This document shows, in pieces, positions 61,999 to 64,000 of a stretch of DNA of 64,000 bases. The position numbers were made by a program, and so were the translations under genes. Numbering within the stretch: position 1 is the stretch's first letter; each line of letters begins with the position of its first letter. The notes below the pieces were generated by a model, which saw nothing but the letters and a program-made list of their open reading frames with translations, did not search any database and was not told the DNA's origin. The DNA lies in assembly GCF_002783505.1 (NCBI RefSeq), contig NZ_PFGL01000067.1, forward strand, positions 1-64,000, given 5' to 3'. This DNA is from Shewanella sp. CG12_big_fil_rev_8_21_14_0_65_47_15. Its GTDB lineage: Bacteria; Pseudomonadota; Gammaproteobacteria; Enterobacterales; Shewanellaceae.

Positions 61999-62119
61999 AA
62001 CCAATACTCCTTCATAGGAACCTTTTTAATGCATCGCTTCTAGTTTATTCTATGCAGATCTTATTCGCGCCGATATGGCGTTAGATCAAATAATAGGCGG
62101 CACTGCCGGAAATAGCGTG

Positions 62120-64000
62120 ATGCAAGAGCAATATAATCCCTCAGAAATTGAAGCCTTAGTGCAAAAGCACTGGCATGACAACAAAACCTTTGAAGTCACT
62201 GAAGATGCAAACAAAGAAAAGTTTTATTGCCTTTCAATGTTTCCGTACCCTTCGGGCCGACTCCATATGGGACACGTCCGCAACTATACCATAGGTGATG
62301 TAGTTGCACGCTTCCAGCGTCTTCAGGGCAAAAACGTGCTGCAACCCATAGGTTGGGACTCATTTGGTCTACCCGCTGAAAATGCCGCGATTAACAACAA
62401 AACCGCGCCTGCACCATGGACCTATGAAAACATAGAGTACATGAAGAACCAGCTGAAATTGCTGGGTTTTGGTTACGATTGGAGCCGTGAAATCGCCACT
62501 TGCACCCCAGAATATTATCGCTGGGAACAATGGTTCTTCACTAAGTTGTACGAGAAAGGCCTAGTCTACAAGAAGACGGCCTCGGTCAACTGGTGTCCAA
62601 ACGATGAAACCGTACTGGCGAACGAGCAAGTTCAAGACGGTTGCTGCTGGCGCTGTGATACCCCTGTGGAACAAAAAGAAATCCCACAGTGGTTTATTAA
62701 AATCACCGCCTATGCAGAAGAATTATTAAACGATATCGATACCTTAGATGGCTGGCCTGAGCAGGTTAAGACCATGCAGCGCAACTGGATTGGTCGCAGC
62801 GAAGGTGTAGAAATGACCTTCGGCGTCGCAGGTAGCGATAAAACCTTCGATATCTATACCACCCGTCCAGATACCTTAATGGGCGTGACCTATGTGGCGA
62901 TTGCCGCGGGTCATCCCTTGGCTGAAATCGCCGCGCAATCTAATCCTGAGCTTGCCGCCTTTATCGATGAGTGCAAAAACAGCACCACCTCGGAAGCCGA
63001 ACTTGCGACCATGGAAAAACGCGGCGTGGCCACTGGGCTTTTCGCTATTCATCCTATCACTGGCAAGCAAGTGCCTATTTGGGCCGCTAACTTTGTACTG
63101 ATGAACTATGGCACCGGCGCTGTGATGTCGGTTCCTGGCCACGATCAACGTGACTTCGAATTTGCCAAGAAATACGGTCTAGCGATTGAAGCTGTGATCA
63201 AGCCAGTTGATGGCGAAGTCGACATCAGTGAAGCCGCTTATACCGAGAAAGGCATACTATTTAACTCCGGTGAGTTCGACGGTTTAGACTTTGACGCCGC
63301 CTTCAATGCCATCGCTAACAAGTTAGTCGCCGAAGGTAAAGGCAAGCGCCAAGTCAACTACCGTCTGCGCGATTGGGGTGTTTCACGTCAGCGTTACTGG
63401 GGCGCGCCAATTCCTATGGTGACCTTAGCCGACGGCTCTGTGATCCCAACGCCTGAAGACCAACTGCCCGTATTACTGCCAGAAGATGTAGTGATGGACG
63501 GGATTCAAAGCCCCATCAAGGCCGATAAAGAATGGGCGAAAACCCAAGTCAACGGTCAAGATGCACTGCGTGAAACCGATACCTTCGATACCTTTATGGA
63601 ATCCTCTTGGTATTACGCCCGTTACTGCAGCCCGCAGGCCGATGAAATGTTAGATCCCGCTAAAGCCAACTACTGGCTACCCGTGGATCAGTATATTGGC
63701 GGTATCGAACACGCCTGTATGCATTTGTTATATTTCCGCTTCTTCCACAAATTGCTGCGTGATGCGGGTCTAGTCAACACCAATGAGCCAGCAAAACAGT
63801 TACTGACTCAGGGCATGGTTTTAGCCGATGCCTTCTACTACACCAACGATAAAGGTGCCCGCGTATGGGTGTCGCCGTTAGATGTAGCAACCACAGAAAA
63901 AGACGACAAGGGCCGCATAACTAAGGCTATCGACAAAGACGGCAACGAGCTGGTTTATACCGGCATGAGCAAGATGTCTAAGTCGAAAAACAACGGTATC
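62120..64000 (+). CDS. leuS: Leucyl-tRNA synthetase (5' part, runs off the window)
   Basis: The first 627 codons of LeuRS (about 860 expected), open to the last base of the window. The class I HIGH motif appears as HMGH (49-52 in PYPSGRLHMGH), the CP1 editing domain with TTRPDTLMGVTYVAIA and MSVPGHDQRDFEF is present, and the KMSKS loop (618-622) is reached just before the edge. The start ATG 62120 begins MQEQYNPSEIEALVQKHW, as in E. coli. LeuRS would charge the three tRNA-Leu genes of this window. Confidence 0.97.
   Translation, partial: MQEQYNPSEIEALVQKHWHDNKTFEVTEDANKEKFYCLSMFPYPSGRLHMGHVRNYTIGDVVARFQRLQGKNVLQPIGWDSFGLPAENAAINNKTAPAPWTYENIEYMKNQLKLLGFGYDWSREIATCTPEYYRWEQWFFTKLYEKGLVYKKTASVNWCPNDETVLANEQVQDGCCWRCDTPVEQKEIPQWFIKITAYAEELLNDIDTLDGWPEQVKTMQRNWIGRSEGVEMTFGVAGSDKTFDIYTTRPDTLMGVTYVAIAAGHPLAEIAAQSNPELAAFIDECKNSTTSEAELATMEKRGVATGLFAIHPITGKQVPIWAANFVLMNYGTGAVMSVPGHDQRDFEFAKKYGLAIEAVIKPVDGEVDISEAAYTEKGILFNSGEFDGLDFDAAFNAIANKLVAEGKGKRQVNYRLRDWGVSRQRYWGAPIPMVTLADGSVIPTPEDQLPVLLPEDVVMDGIQSPIKADKEWAKTQVNGQDALRETDTFDTFMESSWYYARYCSPQADEMLDPAKANYWLPVDQYIGGIEHACMHLLYFRFFHKLLRDAGLVNTNEPAKQLLTQGMVLADAFYYTNDKGARVWVSPLDVATTEKDDKGRITKAIDKDGNELVYTGMSKMSKSKNNGI

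Overview
The window is chromosomal DNA from a gammaproteobacterium, almost certainly a Shewanella. The reasons are the protein sequences, the gene order (leuS-ybeL ... lnt-corC-ybeY-phoH-miaB-ubiF; pth-ychF; rlmE-ftsH-folP-glmM-tpiA-secG-tRNAs-rimP-nusA-infB-rbfA-truB-rpsO; pnp-nlpI-prfC; nupC-tsx-deoCABD; serB; radA) and the habit of adding c-di-GMP and small envelope genes between these housekeeping blocks. The genus is inferred from recalled sequences and synteny; no search was run. Most of the window is core genome. It contains no prophage, CRISPR array or obvious defence island.

Layout. 1-1244: end of a decayed IS10-type element with a twice-frameshifted transposase. 1.5-4.5 kb: an LpxH-like metallophosphoesterase followed by a two-domain acyltransferase that resembles the ornithine-lipid synthase OlsF. 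4.6-11.2 kb: a CBS-pair protein, a guanine/hypoxanthine permease with a structured leader, a small PilZ protein, radA, and a large double-PilZ protein. 11.2-14.3 kb: an alpha/beta hydrolase, serB and the membrane protein AhpA/YtjB. 14.3-21.5 kb: a nucleoside uptake and salvage cluster, all on the minus strand (NupC inner-membrane import, Tsx outer-membrane channel, then DeoC, DeoA, DeoB, DeoD). Together these turn nucleosides into bases, acetaldehyde and glyceraldehyde 3-phosphate. 21.7-27.6 kb: tatD-like DNase, a 57-codon gene, prfC, nlpI and pnp.

27.8-43.4 kb: a GGDEF-EAL gene sits opposite to and between pnp and rpsO, followed by a 7-bp tandem repeat array. Next comes the long minus-strand transcription/translation block from rlmE and ftsH to rpsO, with tRNA-Leu(GAG) and initiator tRNA-fMet inside it and two terminators before rimP. 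43.4-49.3 kb: yhbY, secF/secD, an unknown membrane-anchored protein, greA and an unknown lipoprotein. 49.5-50.5 kb: seven tRNA genes (Met, Leu, Gln, Gln, Met, Leu, Gln in transcription order) behind a strong promoter. 50.6-53.8 kb: ychF, pth and a UbiF-type hydroxylase. 54-61.4 kb, plus strand: a small secreted protein, miaB, phoH, ybeY, corC, lnt, a lone type IV prepilin and a METTL21-like methyltransferase. 61.5-64 kb: ybeL and the first 627 codons of leuS, which runs off the end.

The items most worth a second look are the GGTTGAC repeat array after the GGDEF-EAL gene, the double-PilZ protein, the possible structured RNA upstream of the purine permease, the OlsF/metallophosphoesterase pair, the calcium-loop prepilin, the tandem attenuators behind tRNA-fMet, and the hairpin over the TTG start of the alpha/beta hydrolase. 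I found no clear undescribed multi-gene system.
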